Under the pieces are notes generated by a model, which saw only the letters and a list, made by a program, of their open reading frames with translations, was not told the origin of the DNA and did no database searches. DNA of 64,000 nt. Origin: an uncultured Pelagibacteraceae bacterium. Lineage in GTDB: Bacteria; Pseudomonadota; Alphaproteobacteria; Pelagibacterales; Pelagibacteraceae. The DNA is taken from positions 1-64,000 of the forward strand of contig CACIYQ010000006.1 of NCBI GenBank assembly GCA_902590915.1. The letters are read 5' to 3'. The translations under genes and the position numbers were made by a program. How positions within the stretch are numbered: position 1 is the first letter of the stretch; the number at the start of each line of letters is the position of its first letter. Positions 35,269 to 43,813 of this stretch are shown in pieces.

Positions 35269-35970
35269 AAAATTTTCTAAATTCTCAAACATTCCTTTTT
35301 GGTTTTCACCAAATATATATATTTTATCAAAATCATTTGTTTCATTTAAAATAATTTCTTTGTTTTTTTCGATTTTTTTTAATTCAAAGTACAATTTGTT
35401 TCCTGATACCTCAGATGCAAGGGTCATGTGAAAATTAAATTCTGACATTAAATAGGGATATCCCCATTTATATAAAATACTTAATTGTAATTTACTTAGT
35501 TTAGAGGGATTTCTTCTATCAATTTCTTTTTTTGTAAGAGGTGACCTAAATTTAAATAACTCTCTAACAAGTCTATTTGATAACTTATTAATGTTATTAT
35601 TCTTTTTAGATTGTACAAAAGCATAAAAATTATCAATTTTTTTTAATTTAAATTTATAAAAATTAAATTTTTTATATTTTTTAGCTACAACCTCAATTTT
35701 TTTAAATAATTTTTTTCTATTATAATTATTGTTTAGTTTAAAAGGAGGTATAAGTGTCCCATGAAATCCATATTTTTTTGCCATTAAAATATTATTATCT
35801 ATGCTTTTTAAGTTTTTTATTCCAAATCTGTTTAGATAATTAATTCTTTGCTTATTATTTATAAATTTTGCGACAAGGGGATCCCAACCAAACCAATATT
35901 TGCCAAATTCTTCTAGAACGCTTCCTTTTGGAGGGGCGTAATAAATTGCAAATCTAGAATATTTTTTCAT
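35257..35970 (-). CDS. DUF1045 / 2H-phosphoesterase-like phosphonate protein, possible PhnP replacement
   Basis: A 237-residue protein of the phosphonate-operon family DUF1045 (Phn_opern_protn). RFAIYYAPPKGSVLEEFGKYWFGWD is its standard opening. Two histidine motifs, FHGTL and FHMTLA, have the H-x-T/S form of the 2H phosphodiesterase superfamily. PhnP, the usual cyclic phosphodiesterase after C-P cleavage, is absent from this cluster. A reasonable inference is that this protein opens 5-phosphoribosyl 1,2-cyclic phosphate. It lies antisense between phnN and phnM, probably with its own promoter in the gap before phnM. Confidence 0.85.
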   Translation of the reverse strand: MKKYSRFAIYYAPPKGSVLEEFGKYWFGWDPLVAKFINNKQRINYLNRFGIKNLKSIDNNILMAKKYGFHGTLIPPFKLNNNYNRKKLFKKIEVVAKKYKKFNFYKFKLKKIDNFYAFVQSKKNNNINKLSNRLVRELFKFRSPLTKKEIDRRNPSKLSKLQLSILYKWGYPYLMSEFNFHMTLASEVSGNKLYFELKKIEKNKEIILNETNDFDKIYIFGENQKGMFENLENFSLS

Positions 35971-36005
35971 AATTCAACTTATAATACTTATATAAATTTT
36001 CTCTA

Positions 36006-36023
36006 ATTTAAAATATTTGTAAC
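36006..36023 (+). promoter_or_regulatory. Probable Pho box upstream of phnM
   Basis: ATTTAAA (36006-36012) and TTGTAAC (36017-36023) lie 11 bp apart, with an off-register CTGTAAT at 36031-36037. The site is 22 bp before the phnM ATG. Confidence 0.55.
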
Positions 36024-36045
36024 AATTCATCTGTAATAAAAGTTG

Positions 36046-37182
36046 ATGCATGAATATATTTTAAATAATGCCATGATAATTAAAAAGGATGAGATTATTC
36101 ATGGTCATATAAGGATAAAAGATAACAAGATTATCGATATAAGTAGTGGATTAACTAATAACAAAACTTCAATAGACTGCGAAAAAGATTACATCTCTCC
36201 AGGATTGGTTGAATTACATACTGACAATCTTGAAAGACACATGACACCAAGACCTAAAGTTTCATTTCCAGTAGAAAATGCAATTTTATCTCATGATAGA
36301 GAATTAGCATCTGTTGGAATAACTACAGTTTTTGACGCATTGAGAGTTGGCTCTATTGAAAAAACAGGAAAATATAAAAAATATGCAAAAAACTGTTCAG
36401 ATATAATTTCAAATTTTAAAAAGGATAATATTCTCAAGATTGATCATAAAATACATTTAAGAGCCGAAACATGTTCAGAGAATTTGATTGATGAATTGGA
36501 TGAATACAATGAAACTCACGATGTAAAACTGATTAGTATTATGGATCATACACCAGGTCAGCGGCAATTTAGAGTTATAGATAAGTACAAAGAATACCTA
36601 TCAATTAAACATGGTATGACAGAAAATGAAATGGAAATTCATTTTGATCACTTAAAAAATCTCCAAAAAAAAAATAGCAAGAAACATATAGATAGAATTC
36701 TAGAATTTAAATCCTCATATGATTGTATTTTAGCTAGTCATGATGATACTACAAAAAATGACGTACATAACTCAAATAAATATGGTGTAAAGTTAGCTGA
36801 ATTTCCAACAACATTAGAAGCAGCCAAGACTTCAAAGGAATATGATATTAAAATTATGATGGGTTCTCCTAATTTAATGAGAGGTGGCTCACACTCTGGT
36901 AATATATCAGCAAAAGAGCTTTTAGAAAATGATTGTCTAGATATTTTAAGCTCAGATTATATTCCATCCTCATTAATTATTTCTGTTATTAAATGGGGTT
37001 TAGAAATTGATAATCTTCCGAAAGCATTTGCAGCAGCTAGTCACGCTCCATCTTTAGCTACAAATTTAAATGATAGAGGTTTAATTGACAATAACAAAAG
37101 AGCAGATTTAGTAAGGTTTAAAATTTACCAAAATTTACCTGTTGTAAAAAATGTTTGGTCAAATGGATACCGAGTAAGCTAA
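36046..37182 (+). CDS. phnM: Alpha-D-ribose 1-methylphosphonate 5-triphosphate diphosphatase PhnM
   Basis: Amidohydrolase-superfamily enzyme that removes pyrophosphate from the ribose-triphosphate phosphonate before PhnJ acts. The metal motif PGLVELHTDNLERHMTPRP, IMDHTPGQRQF, LASHDD and the C-terminal SSDYIPSSL are typical. I use ATG 36046 (MHEYILNNAMIIKKDE); the upstream TTG at 36043 adds only one residue. It is separated from phnN by the antisense DUF1045 gene, so it needs its own promoter. A Pho box is visible. Confidence 0.94.
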   Translation: MHEYILNNAMIIKKDEIIHGHIRIKDNKIIDISSGLTNNKTSIDCEKDYISPGLVELHTDNLERHMTPRPKVSFPVENAILSHDRELASVGITTVFDALRVGSIEKTGKYKKYAKNCSDIISNFKKDNILKIDHKIHLRAETCSENLIDELDEYNETHDVKLISIMDHTPGQRQFRVIDKYKEYLSIKHGMTENEMEIHFDHLKNLQKKNSKKHIDRILEFKSSYDCILASHDDTTKNDVHNSNKYGVKLAEFPTTLEAAKTSKEYDIKIMMGSPNLMRGGSHSGNISAKELLENDCLDILSSDYIPSSLIISVIKWGLEIDNLPKAFAAASHAPSLATNLNDRGLIDNNKRADLVRFKIYQNLPVVKNVWSNGYRVS

Positions 37183-37418
37183 AATATTCCTGTTGTATAA
37201 GAGTATTTTATTATACCTGCTATCATTATCGGTATTTGTAAAGAAAAATTTGTTAATAATGGTTTATCCTTTGTAATAGTGCCAACAATTGTCCAACCAA
37301 TTATACCTAAGCTGTGTGGTATCATGCTGTAAGGATAGTAATCCAAATAAAAAGTTAATATACCTAAAAGTGTTAATACTGTACTTGTCCATTTTAATAC
37401 TCTGATATTTGTAGTCAT
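37179..37418 (-). CDS. Small membrane protein, unknown, possible Pho regulon member
   Basis: A 79-residue protein with about three hydrophobic segments: STVLTLLGILTFYLDY, a middle one around SLGIIGWTIVGTI, and IPIMIAGIIKYSY. An AAGGAG Shine-Dalgarno sequence 5-6 nt before the ATG supports it as a real gene. Its 3' end overlaps phnM by 4 bp, tail to tail. Pho-like half-sites lie 56 bp upstream. No family is recognised. It may be an inner-membrane accessory protein. Confidence 0.72.
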   Translation of the reverse strand: MTTNIRVLKWTSTVLTLLGILTFYLDYYPYSMIPHSLGIIGWTIVGTITKDKPLLTNFSLQIPIMIAGIIKYSYTTGIF

Positions 37419-37473
37419 TTTTCTCCTTAATATTTTTTAAGTCTATTATCGTTTTAATAAACAGTAATATCAT

Positions 37474-37491
37474 ATTAAAGATTTGTTAAAA
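37474..37491 (-). promoter_or_regulatory. Possible Pho box upstream of small membrane protein
   Basis: On the minus strand, TTTTAAC (37491-37485) and CTTTAAT (37480-37474) are separated by AAAT with an 11-bp period. The site lies 56 bp before the ATG. Confidence 0.45.
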
Positions 37492-37526
37492 TTAATTTTA
37501 ATTAATGCTTTGAATAAACTAACAAA

Positions 37527-38528
37527 TTAGCAACCTTTAAATGATGCTGACATATTTTTAATCAAAGAAAAATATAAATCTTTACCTGGATTTAATGTTG
37601 CTCCTAATGGATCAATTACACCAGTTTTTATATTCATATCTTTTGCTACAGCTTTAATTATATCAGGATTAAATTGTGGTTCTGAAAATACACATGCAAC
37701 TTTATCGTGTTCGATTATTTCTCTAATTTCCGCTAATTGCTCAGCTCCAGGCATTACATCAGTATTAACTGTAAAAGCACCTAAAATATTTACGTTAAAT
37801 CTCTTTTCAAAATATTGATAAGCATCATGAAATACGATCGAGGAAACACTGTTACTTAATTCAGTCATTACATCAATTGTAAGCTTATCTATATCCTTTA
37901 AAGCTTCATCTAAATTACTTTTATATTTAGCCTCATTTTTTGGATCATTTTCAATTAAATGCTCAACCATTTCATTTAATATTACCTTTGCATTAATTGG
38001 ATCTAACCAAATGTGTGGATCAAATTCACCGTGTGCATGTCTTTCATGATCATCGTGATCTTCTTTTTTACCATGATCATCGTGATCTTCCTTTTTAGCA
38101 TGTGAGTCATGATCTTCCTTTTTATCATGATCATCATGTCCATGATCATCGTGATCATCAAAAATATTTCTTTCTCTAAACTTTAAAACTTGAAGTCCCT
38201 TTATTTGCATTAATTCAATTTTTTCTGCTTTTTTAGCAATTGATCCTAATGGCTTTTCTAGAAAATTTTCCACATCTTCACCAACCCAAAAAATTAAATC
38301 AGCATTTTGTAACATCTTTGCATGAGATGGCTTCATCGCAAATCCGTGTGGAGATGCATATCCATCTACGATTAAGTCAGGTTTAGCCACTCCGTTCATA
38401 AGGTAACTAGCTAACGAATGTATTGGTTTAATTGAGGCAACTACTTTAATATCAGCATTAGCTGGTACAAAAAAAGTAAATAAAGATAAAATGGATATTA
38501 TTATTGGGAGTTTGTTTAAAATTTTCAT
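37527..38528 (-). CDS. znuA: Zinc ABC transporter, substrate-binding protein ZnuA
   Basis: Periplasmic zinc receptor of cluster A-I. The signal peptide ends at VPANA. Metal ligands are recognisable in the family order: ASPHGFAMKPS, FDPHIWLDP, SIVFHDAYQYFEKRF and the later FSEPQF region. A long His/Asp/Glu-rich loop (roughly residues 122-165) lies between the first two, as is typical for ZnuA. The loop is built of repeated D-H-D-x-H-x-K-K-E units. It is divergent from znuC, with two Zur-box-like sites in the shared promoter region. Confidence 0.94.
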   Translation of the reverse strand: MKILNKLPIIISILSLFTFFVPANADIKVVASIKPIHSLASYLMNGVAKPDLIVDGYASPHGFAMKPSHAKMLQNADLIFWVGEDVENFLEKPLGSIAKKAEKIELMQIKGLQVLKFRERNIFDDHDDHGHDDHDKKEDHDSHAKKEDHDDHGKKEDHDDHERHAHGEFDPHIWLDPINAKVILNEMVEHLIENDPKNEAKYKSNLDEALKDIDKLTIDVMTELSNSVSSIVFHDAYQYFEKRFNVNILGAFTVNTDVMPGAEQLAEIREIIEHDKVACVFSEPQFNPDIIKAVAKDMNIKTGVIDPLGATLNPGKDLYFSLIKNMSASFKGC

Positions 38529-38547
38529 AAATACACTATTAATTGGT

Positions 38548-38562
38548 TGTTATAACATAACA
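38548..38562. promoter_or_regulatory. Zur box 1 in the znuA-znuC gap
   Basis: The 7-1-7 palindrome TGTTATA-A-CATAACA matches its own reverse complement at 6 of 7 arm positions and resembles the proteobacterial Zur consensus. Confidence 0.7.
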
Positions 38563-38565
38563 CTA

Positions 38566-38580
38566 TGTAATAATATAACA
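38566..38580. promoter_or_regulatory. Zur box 2 in the znuA-znuC gap
   Basis: The 7-1-7 palindrome TGTAATA-A-TATAACA has 6 of 7 arm positions matching. It begins 18 bp after box 1, so the two sites are offset by less than two helical turns. Confidence 0.7.
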
Positions 38581-38599
38581 TTTAAAAGTCAAGGGTTAA

Positions 38600-39346
38600 A
38601 TGAATTCTAATAATAATATTTTAGTTAAATTAAATAATGCTGGTTTTCGTCAAAGCGAAAAATGGTTAGTGGAAGGTGTTTCTCTTACGGTTGAAAAAGG
38701 TAAAATTGTAACTCTCATCGGACCAAATGGTTCTGGTAAAAGTACCACTGCTAAAATCGCTTTAGGAATTTATAAAAATATTGAGGGGACTGTTGAAAAA
38801 TATACAACCAAAGTTGGTTATGTTCCCCAAAAAATTTCAATTGATTGGACTTTACCTATTAGAGTTTATGATTTTATGCTTTTAACAGAAACTATAGAAG
38901 ATAGTGCTATTGATGAAGCACTATCATTAACAGGCGTAATTCATCTTAAAAACAAAAATTTAGGTAGTTTATCAGGTGGAGAATTTCAAAGAGTTTTAAT
39001 TGCAAGAGCAATTTCTAAAAAACCAGAATTATTAGTGTTAGATGAACCAGTGCAGGGAGTTGATTATACAGGTGAGATTGCTTTATATGAATTAATTAAA
39101 AAAATATCTGATACTTTAAATTGTGGAATATTATTAATCTCTCATGATCTGCATATGGTGATGAAAGCAACTGATCACGTAGTTTGTTTAAATGGTCATG
39201 TTTGTTGTTCAGGCTCACCAATAGATGTAGCAAAAAATAATGAATATAAAGCTTTGTTTGGTGAAAAAGCTTCTCAAATTTTAACAACTTACGAGCATAA
39301 GCATGATCATGTTCATTCCGATGAAGGGGAAATAAAGAAAAATTAA
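38600..39346 (+). CDS. znuC: Zinc ABC transporter ATPase ZnuC
   Basis: ATPase for zinc import. Walker A GPNGSGKST, Q-loop VPQK, signature LSGGEFQRV, Walker B LLVLDEPVQGVD and switch His ISHDL are seen. The histidine-rich C-terminus TTYEHKHDHVHSD is typical of zinc importers. Its stop overlaps the znuB start by one base. Confidence 0.95.
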   Translation: MNSNNNILVKLNNAGFRQSEKWLVEGVSLTVEKGKIVTLIGPNGSGKSTTAKIALGIYKNIEGTVEKYTTKVGYVPQKISIDWTLPIRVYDFMLLTETIEDSAIDEALSLTGVIHLKNKNLGSLSGGEFQRVLIARAISKKPELLVLDEPVQGVDYTGEIALYELIKKISDTLNCGILLISHDLHMVMKATDHVVCLNGHVCCSGSPIDVAKNNEYKALFGEKASQILTTYEHKHDHVHSDEGEIKKN

Positions 39347-40149
39347 TGTTTGATGATTTTTTTATAAGAGCACTAATTGCAGGTATTGGAATAGCATTTG
39401 TAACTGGTCCACTTGGATGTTTTGTTGTGTGGAGAAGATTGTCTTATTTTGGAGATACGCTTTCTCACTCAGCTCTTCTTGGAGTTACAATGGCTTACAC
39501 ATTTGATTTAAACATCGCTATTTCAGTATTTTTAATTTCATCAGTTATTGCACTAATATTAATTCAGCTTCAGAAAAAAACTAATCTTCCAGGTGATGCA
39601 TTGCTAGGTCTTTTAGCTCATTCATCATTAGCCGTTGGATTAGTAGTTATTGGTTTCTTAACATTTATAAGATTTGATATTATGGGTTTATTATTTGGTG
39701 ATATTTTAGCAGTAACGACCGATGATTTACTTGTAATTTGGACAGGCGGAGCATTAATTTTAATTGTACTTAAATTAATTTGGAAACCTTTGCTTGCATC
39801 AACTGTTAATTATGAATTAGCTGAGGCAGAGGGATTAAACCCTGATAGAGCAAAGGCTATTTTCACAATATTAATGGCAGCGGTAATTGCTATTTCTATC
39901 AAAATGGTTGGATTATTATTGATTACAGGAATGTTAATTATCCCTGCTGCAATGGCTAGAAATATCTCTGATAGTCCTCAGAAAATGGTTCTATTTTCTA
40001 TAATTGGGGGCCTATTATCTGTTATCTTAGGACTATATTCTTCATTAGAATTTAATACATCTTCCGGACCTTCAATTATTGCAGCGGCGTTGATATTGTT
40101 CATATTATCTTTGTTTAAAATTAAACAATCGATTAAATTAAAAAACTAA
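39346..40149 (+). CDS. znuB: Zinc ABC transporter permease ZnuB
   Basis: Inner-membrane permease of the zinc importer (ABC-3 family) of 267 residues with about eight hydrophobic spans. FVVWRRLSYFGDTLSHSALLGV near residue 25 and GLLLITGMLIIPAAMARNIS are family hallmarks. It lies between znuC and zur in one operon. Confidence 0.95.
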   Translation: MFDDFFIRALIAGIGIAFVTGPLGCFVVWRRLSYFGDTLSHSALLGVTMAYTFDLNIAISVFLISSVIALILIQLQKKTNLPGDALLGLLAHSSLAVGLVVIGFLTFIRFDIMGLLFGDILAVTTDDLLVIWTGGALILIVLKLIWKPLLASTVNYELAEAEGLNPDRAKAIFTILMAAVIAISIKMVGLLLITGMLIIPAAMARNISDSPQKMVLFSIIGGLLSVILGLYSSLEFNTSSGPSIIAAALILFILSLFKIKQSIKLKN

Positions 40150-40162
40150 GTAGAAATTTAAA

Positions 40163-40564
40163 ATGGAAAAACAACATAATCTTTCAAAAAACCAAAAAAT
40201 TATTTTTGATTTAATTGATAAATCTCATGAGCCGTTAAAAGCATATTCAATTCTTTTTAATGTACAGAAAAAAGGTATCAATGCGCCTCTACAAGTTTAT
40301 AGAGCATTAGATAAATTAGTTGAAATAGGTAAAATCCACAAAATTGAAAGTAGAAATGCCTTCATCGCATGTCAGAATTCTAGTTGCCAAATTTCTAAGG
40401 CTACAGCATTTTCAATTTGTGAAAGTTGTGAAAAAGTTTCTGAAATAAGTAACACTAAACTATCAAAATATTTATTAAACTTTACTGATGAAGCAGGGAT
40501 GAAATACAGTAAATACAATTTAGAATTTTTTGGTTTATGTAAGAAATGTAAATCAAAAGAATGA
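40163..40564 (+). CDS. zur: Fur-family zinc uptake regulator Zur
   Basis: A Fur-family repressor of 133 residues. The winged-helix part contains KAYSILFNVQKKGINAPLQVYRALDKLVEIGKIHKIES. The C-terminal part carries CQNSSCQISKATAFSICESCEKVSEI and GLCKKCKSKE, giving the CxxC pairs of the structural zinc site. Its location after znuCB and the palindromic operators before znuA/znuC identify it as Zur rather than Fur. Overlap with the next gene is 4 bp. Confidence 0.92.
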   Translation: MEKQHNLSKNQKIIFDLIDKSHEPLKAYSILFNVQKKGINAPLQVYRALDKLVEIGKIHKIESRNAFIACQNSSCQISKATAFSICESCEKVSEISNTKLSKYLLNFTDEAGMKYSKYNLEFFGLCKKCKSKE

Positions 40565-41559
40565 ACACTGTTTCATTAACCCTAGACGAAATTAATAATT
40601 TAGCGAAAAAAACTCTCTTAGCAAATGGATGTGATGAAGATACAGCATCAATACTTTCAGAATTAATTACAAATGCAGAAAGAGATGGTTCGCTCTCTCA
40701 TGGTTTATTTAGATTACCAGCTTATGTTTCAGGATTAAAAAGTGGAAAAATAAATGGTAAAGGAAAACCTGAAATTAAAAAAATATCACCATCTGTGATT
40801 AAAGTTGCAGGAAATAATTGTTTAGCTCCTGTGGTATTAAATAAAAGCTTACCAGAGTTAAGTAAAGCTGCTAAAGAAAACGGTGTTGCAGTCTTAGCAA
40901 TAAATAATTCACATCATATGGCTGCTATGTGGCCAGAAACCGAAAAATTAGCTGAAGATGGTTTAGTTGCTTTTGCATGTACTTCTTACAAGCCTGCTGT
41001 TGCACCTGCTGGTGCAATTAAACCTCTTTTTGGAACAAACCCAATTTCATTTGCATGGCCTAGACATGGAAAGACACCTGTAGTTTATGATATGGCAACT
41101 GCTTCAATGGCTATGGGGGAAGTACAAGTTGCTAAAAGAGAAGGGCACAAAGTTCCATTAGGAACAGGACTTACGAAAGATGGTAAAGAAACTACTGATC
41201 CAGGACAAATAGCTGATGGTGGAGTGTTGCTTCCTTTTGGTGGCTACAAAGGTTCTGCAATTGCTATGATGGTAGAATTATTAGCTGGTGCTCTCGTTGG
41301 TGATAATTTTAGTTTTGAAACAGCTGCTAAAGATAACAATGATGGTGGTCCTCCAAGTGGGGGTGAATTTATTTTAGCAATTAGTCCAGATAAAACATCA
41401 GGAACAGACTGGCAAAAACATGCAGATGAGTTTTTTGATAAAATGAAGTCTATGGGTGAAGTAAGACTTCCAGGTGAGAGAAGACATAAAAATAGATTAG
41501 ACAAAAGTCCAAGAAATATTAACGAGGAATTGGTTAATAAAATTAAATCTTTAAGCTAA
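40561..41559 (+). CDS. Malate/L-lactate dehydrogenase-family (LDH2) oxidoreductase
   Basis: NAD(P)-dependent reductase of the Ldh2/YlbC/DpkA family, 332 residues. The conserved blocks LSHGLFRLPAYV, NNSHHMAAM, GTNPISFAWP, YDMATASMAMGEV and LPFGGYKGSAIAMMVEL are all present. The wording HGLFRLPAYVSGLKSGKINGKG is reminiscent of delta-1-piperideine/pyrroline-2-carboxylate reductases, but the exact substrate is not proven. It overlaps zur by 4 bp although it has no obvious link to zinc. It is convergent with xth. Confidence 0.85.
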   Translation: MNTVSLTLDEINNLAKKTLLANGCDEDTASILSELITNAERDGSLSHGLFRLPAYVSGLKSGKINGKGKPEIKKISPSVIKVAGNNCLAPVVLNKSLPELSKAAKENGVAVLAINNSHHMAAMWPETEKLAEDGLVAFACTSYKPAVAPAGAIKPLFGTNPISFAWPRHGKTPVVYDMATASMAMGEVQVAKREGHKVPLGTGLTKDGKETTDPGQIADGGVLLPFGGYKGSAIAMMVELLAGALVGDNFSFETAAKDNNDGGPPSGGEFILAISPDKTSGTDWQKHADEFFDKMKSMGEVRLPGERRHKNRLDKSPRNINEELVNKIKSLS

Positions 41560-42327
41560 GTTAATCTCAATTGGAGTGTGATCCGAAGGTTTTTCTCTTC
41601 CACGAGGATCTTTATTTATATTAATACCTTTAATATTATCAATTATTGAGCTTGATGCTAAAAAGTGATCAATTCTCATCCCATTATTTTTTTGCCATGC
41701 ACCTCTCATATAATCCCAAAAGGTATAGCCTTCTTTATCTTCATTAAAATGTCGGTAAACATCACTAAATCCAAGATTTAACATTTCTCTAAATTTTTTT
41801 CTTATTTCAAGTCGATACAAAGCATCATCTTCAAAACTTTTCACATTATAAACATCTTCTGCAGCAGGAATAACATTAAAATCTCCAGCAAGTATTATAT
41901 TAGAATTTTTCTTTGATAAGGATTTTAATTGTTTAATTAATTGATCCATCCAATTTTTTTTATAATCATATTTTTCTGAATCAACCGGATTTCCATTTGG
42001 AGTATAAATGTTTATTAATTGAATAGCTTTTTTTTTATATTCAACTTCAGCAGAAATAATTCTCGATTGTTTTAATTTATCCTTAATTAAATCTGTTCTA
42101 ATATTAGTTAGTTTTTTTTTTGAAATAATTGCTACACCATTATAGCTTTTTTGACCAAATACATGACTTTCATAATCCATTGATGAAAAGTCATCATAAG
42201 GGAAATTAATATCCTCAGTTTTTATTTCCTGCATCATTAAAATATCTGGTTTATATTTTAGTAGATAGCTTTTGATATTTTCTATTCTTGCTCTAACAGA
42301 ATTAACATTCCACGATGAGATGAGCAT
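41551..42327 (-). CDS. xth: Exodeoxyribonuclease III
   Basis: AP endonuclease / 3'-5' exonuclease of base-excision repair. Catalytic motifs are visible in order: SWNVNSVRAR, LMMQEIKTED (metal Glu), IYTPNG, LAGDFNV (Asp-Asn pair), RIDHFLAS and the terminal PSDHTPIEI (catalytic Asp-His). I use ATG 42327 (MLISSWNVNS); upstream codons lie inside erpA. The start overlaps the erpA stop by one base. Confidence 0.95.
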   Translation of the reverse strand: MLISSWNVNSVRARIENIKSYLLKYKPDILMMQEIKTEDINFPYDDFSSMDYESHVFGQKSYNGVAIISKKKLTNIRTDLIKDKLKQSRIISAEVEYKKKAIQLINIYTPNGNPVDSEKYDYKKNWMDQLIKQLKSLSKKNSNIILAGDFNVIPAAEDVYNVKSFEDDALYRLEIRKKFREMLNLGFSDVYRHFNEDKEGYTFWDYMRGAWQKNNGMRIDHFLASSSIIDNIKGININKDPRGREKPSDHTPIEINLA

Positions 42328-42644
42328 TAAAGAGAGAATGAAACTCCACACCCACAAGAAGATTTTGTTTGAGGGTTGGAAATTTTAAAAGACTCACCAA
42401 TTAATTCAGATACATAATCAACTTCAGATCCTTTTAATAAGTCAGCAGATGCCTTATCAATTAAAATATTTTGATAATTAAGATCGTCAGCTTGTTTCGA
42501 TTTATCAAAAGTAAATTCATATTGAAAACCAGAACAACCACCACCTTTAATAGCGATTCTAAAAAAAGAACCTTCGTCTTTTTTAGACAATAAATTTTCT
42601 ATTTGTTTTAAAGCTTTATCCGTAAATTTAATTTCTTTAATCAT
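42327..42644 (-). CDS. erpA: Iron-sulfur carrier protein of the IscA/ErpA family
   Basis: A-type carrier that hands iron-sulfur clusters to target enzymes, 105 residues. The three cluster-binding cysteines are in GGGCSGFQYEF and SSCGCGVSF at the C-terminus. It is coupled with xth by a one-base overlap and divergent from dgt. Which A-type subgroup it belongs to (ErpA or IscA) is not settled by eye. Confidence 0.92.
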   Translation of the reverse strand: MIKEIKFTDKALKQIENLLSKKDEGSFFRIAIKGGGCSGFQYEFTFDKSKQADDLNYQNILIDKASADLLKGSEVDYVSELIGESFKISNPQTKSSCGCGVSFSL

Positions 42645-42694
42645 GACTGAACACTGATATTACTAATATAATACTTAATTATTTAAATTAAAGG

Positions 42695-43813
42695 ATGAAA
42701 AAAGACACTTTGTTAGGCGTATTTAAAAGTAAAGGCAGACTTAATAAAGAAGCTAACTCTAAGTATCGATCACCTTTTCAAAGAGATAGAGATAGAATCA
42801 TTCACAGTGCGTCGTTTCGAAGACTAAAACATAAGACTCAAGTTTTTGTAAATACTGAAGGTGATCATTTTAGAACTAGAATAACTCATTCAATTGAAGT
42901 GGCCCAAATAGCAAGATCGATCTCAAAGTATTTAAACCTAAATGAAGATTTGGCTGAAACCTTAAGCTTAGCTCATGACTTAGGCCATACACCATTTGGA
43001 CATGCTGGAGAGGACGCTTTACATGATTGTATGGATAATCACGGTGGTTTTGATCATAATCTACAAACTTTGAGAATTGTTATGTTTTTAGAAAATAAAT
43101 ATTTAAAATTTAAAGGATTAAATCTTACTATTGAAACCTTAGAGGGACTTTTAAAACATAATGGACCAATTAATGAATTAACCACAATCAATAAACTTAT
43201 TGGATCAAAAGTTTTTAAAAAAAAAATTAAATTTAATACTTTTCCATCATTAGAAGCACAAATTTCAGCTATTTCAGACGATATAGCCTATAATAATCAT
43301 GATATTCAAGATGGAATTAAAGCTAATCTTTTTAAGCTAGAAGAGCTATGTGAGATTAATTTTCTTAAAAACATTTACGTAAATTATAAAAAAAAGATTA
43401 ATAAAAAAAATTATAAAATAGCAATTAATCAAATAGTAAGAGACTCAGTTGATCTAATGATTAAAGACTTAATCACCAACACACAAAAAAATTTAAAGAG
43501 ATTTAAAATAAAATCTTATAAAGATATTGCAAAATCAAATGAGTTAATAGTTTGCTTCTCTAAAAATATTCAAAGTTCAGAAAAAGAAATTAAATTATTT
43601 TTAAGATCTAATATGTATGATAATAAATCTGTTTTAAGAAAAAATCTAAGAGGTAAAAAAATTATTAAAAAATTATTTAAGATAATTCAATCTTCCCCTA
43701 GAAAGTTTCTTACAAAAGAACAATTGACTAAAGATAAATATAGAGCTATCTCAGACTTTATTTCTGGCATGACTGATCGTTATGCAATAAACCTTTATAA
43801 TGCAAATAAATGA
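42695..43813 (+). CDS. dgt: dGTPase-like HD-domain deoxynucleotide triphosphohydrolase
   Basis: It hydrolyses dNTPs to the nucleoside and triphosphate. The family start YRSPFQRDRDRIIHSASFRRLKHKTQVF is clear. The HD metal motif is spread over THSIEVAQIAR, SLAHDLGHTPFGHAGE and later SDDIAYNNHDIQDG. Length of 372 residues matches the shorter alphaproteobacterial form. An AAAGG sequence precedes the ATG. It overlaps argS by 4 bp, an order common in alphaproteobacteria. Confidence 0.93.
   Translation: MKKDTLLGVFKSKGRLNKEANSKYRSPFQRDRDRIIHSASFRRLKHKTQVFVNTEGDHFRTRITHSIEVAQIARSISKYLNLNEDLAETLSLAHDLGHTPFGHAGEDALHDCMDNHGGFDHNLQTLRIVMFLENKYLKFKGLNLTIETLEGLLKHNGPINELTTINKLIGSKVFKKKIKFNTFPSLEAQISAISDDIAYNNHDIQDGIKANLFKLEELCEINFLKNIYVNYKKKINKKNYKIAINQIVRDSVDLMIKDLITNTQKNLKRFKIKSYKDIAKSNELIVCFSKNIQSSEKEIKLFLRSNMYDNKSVLRKNLRGKKIIKKLFKIIQSSPRKFLTKEQLTKDKYRAISDFISGMTDRYAINLYNANK

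Noticed and set aside
37264-37473. A 69-residue minus-strand frame overlapping the small membrane protein
   Set aside because: It has no Shine-Dalgarno sequence and overlaps the better-supported 79-residue gene in another frame.
38030-38165. Direct DNA repeats of about 24-30 bp resembling a small CRISPR or tandem array
   Set aside because: They lie in frame inside znuA and encode the His/Asp-rich metal loop; there are no spacers and no cas genes.
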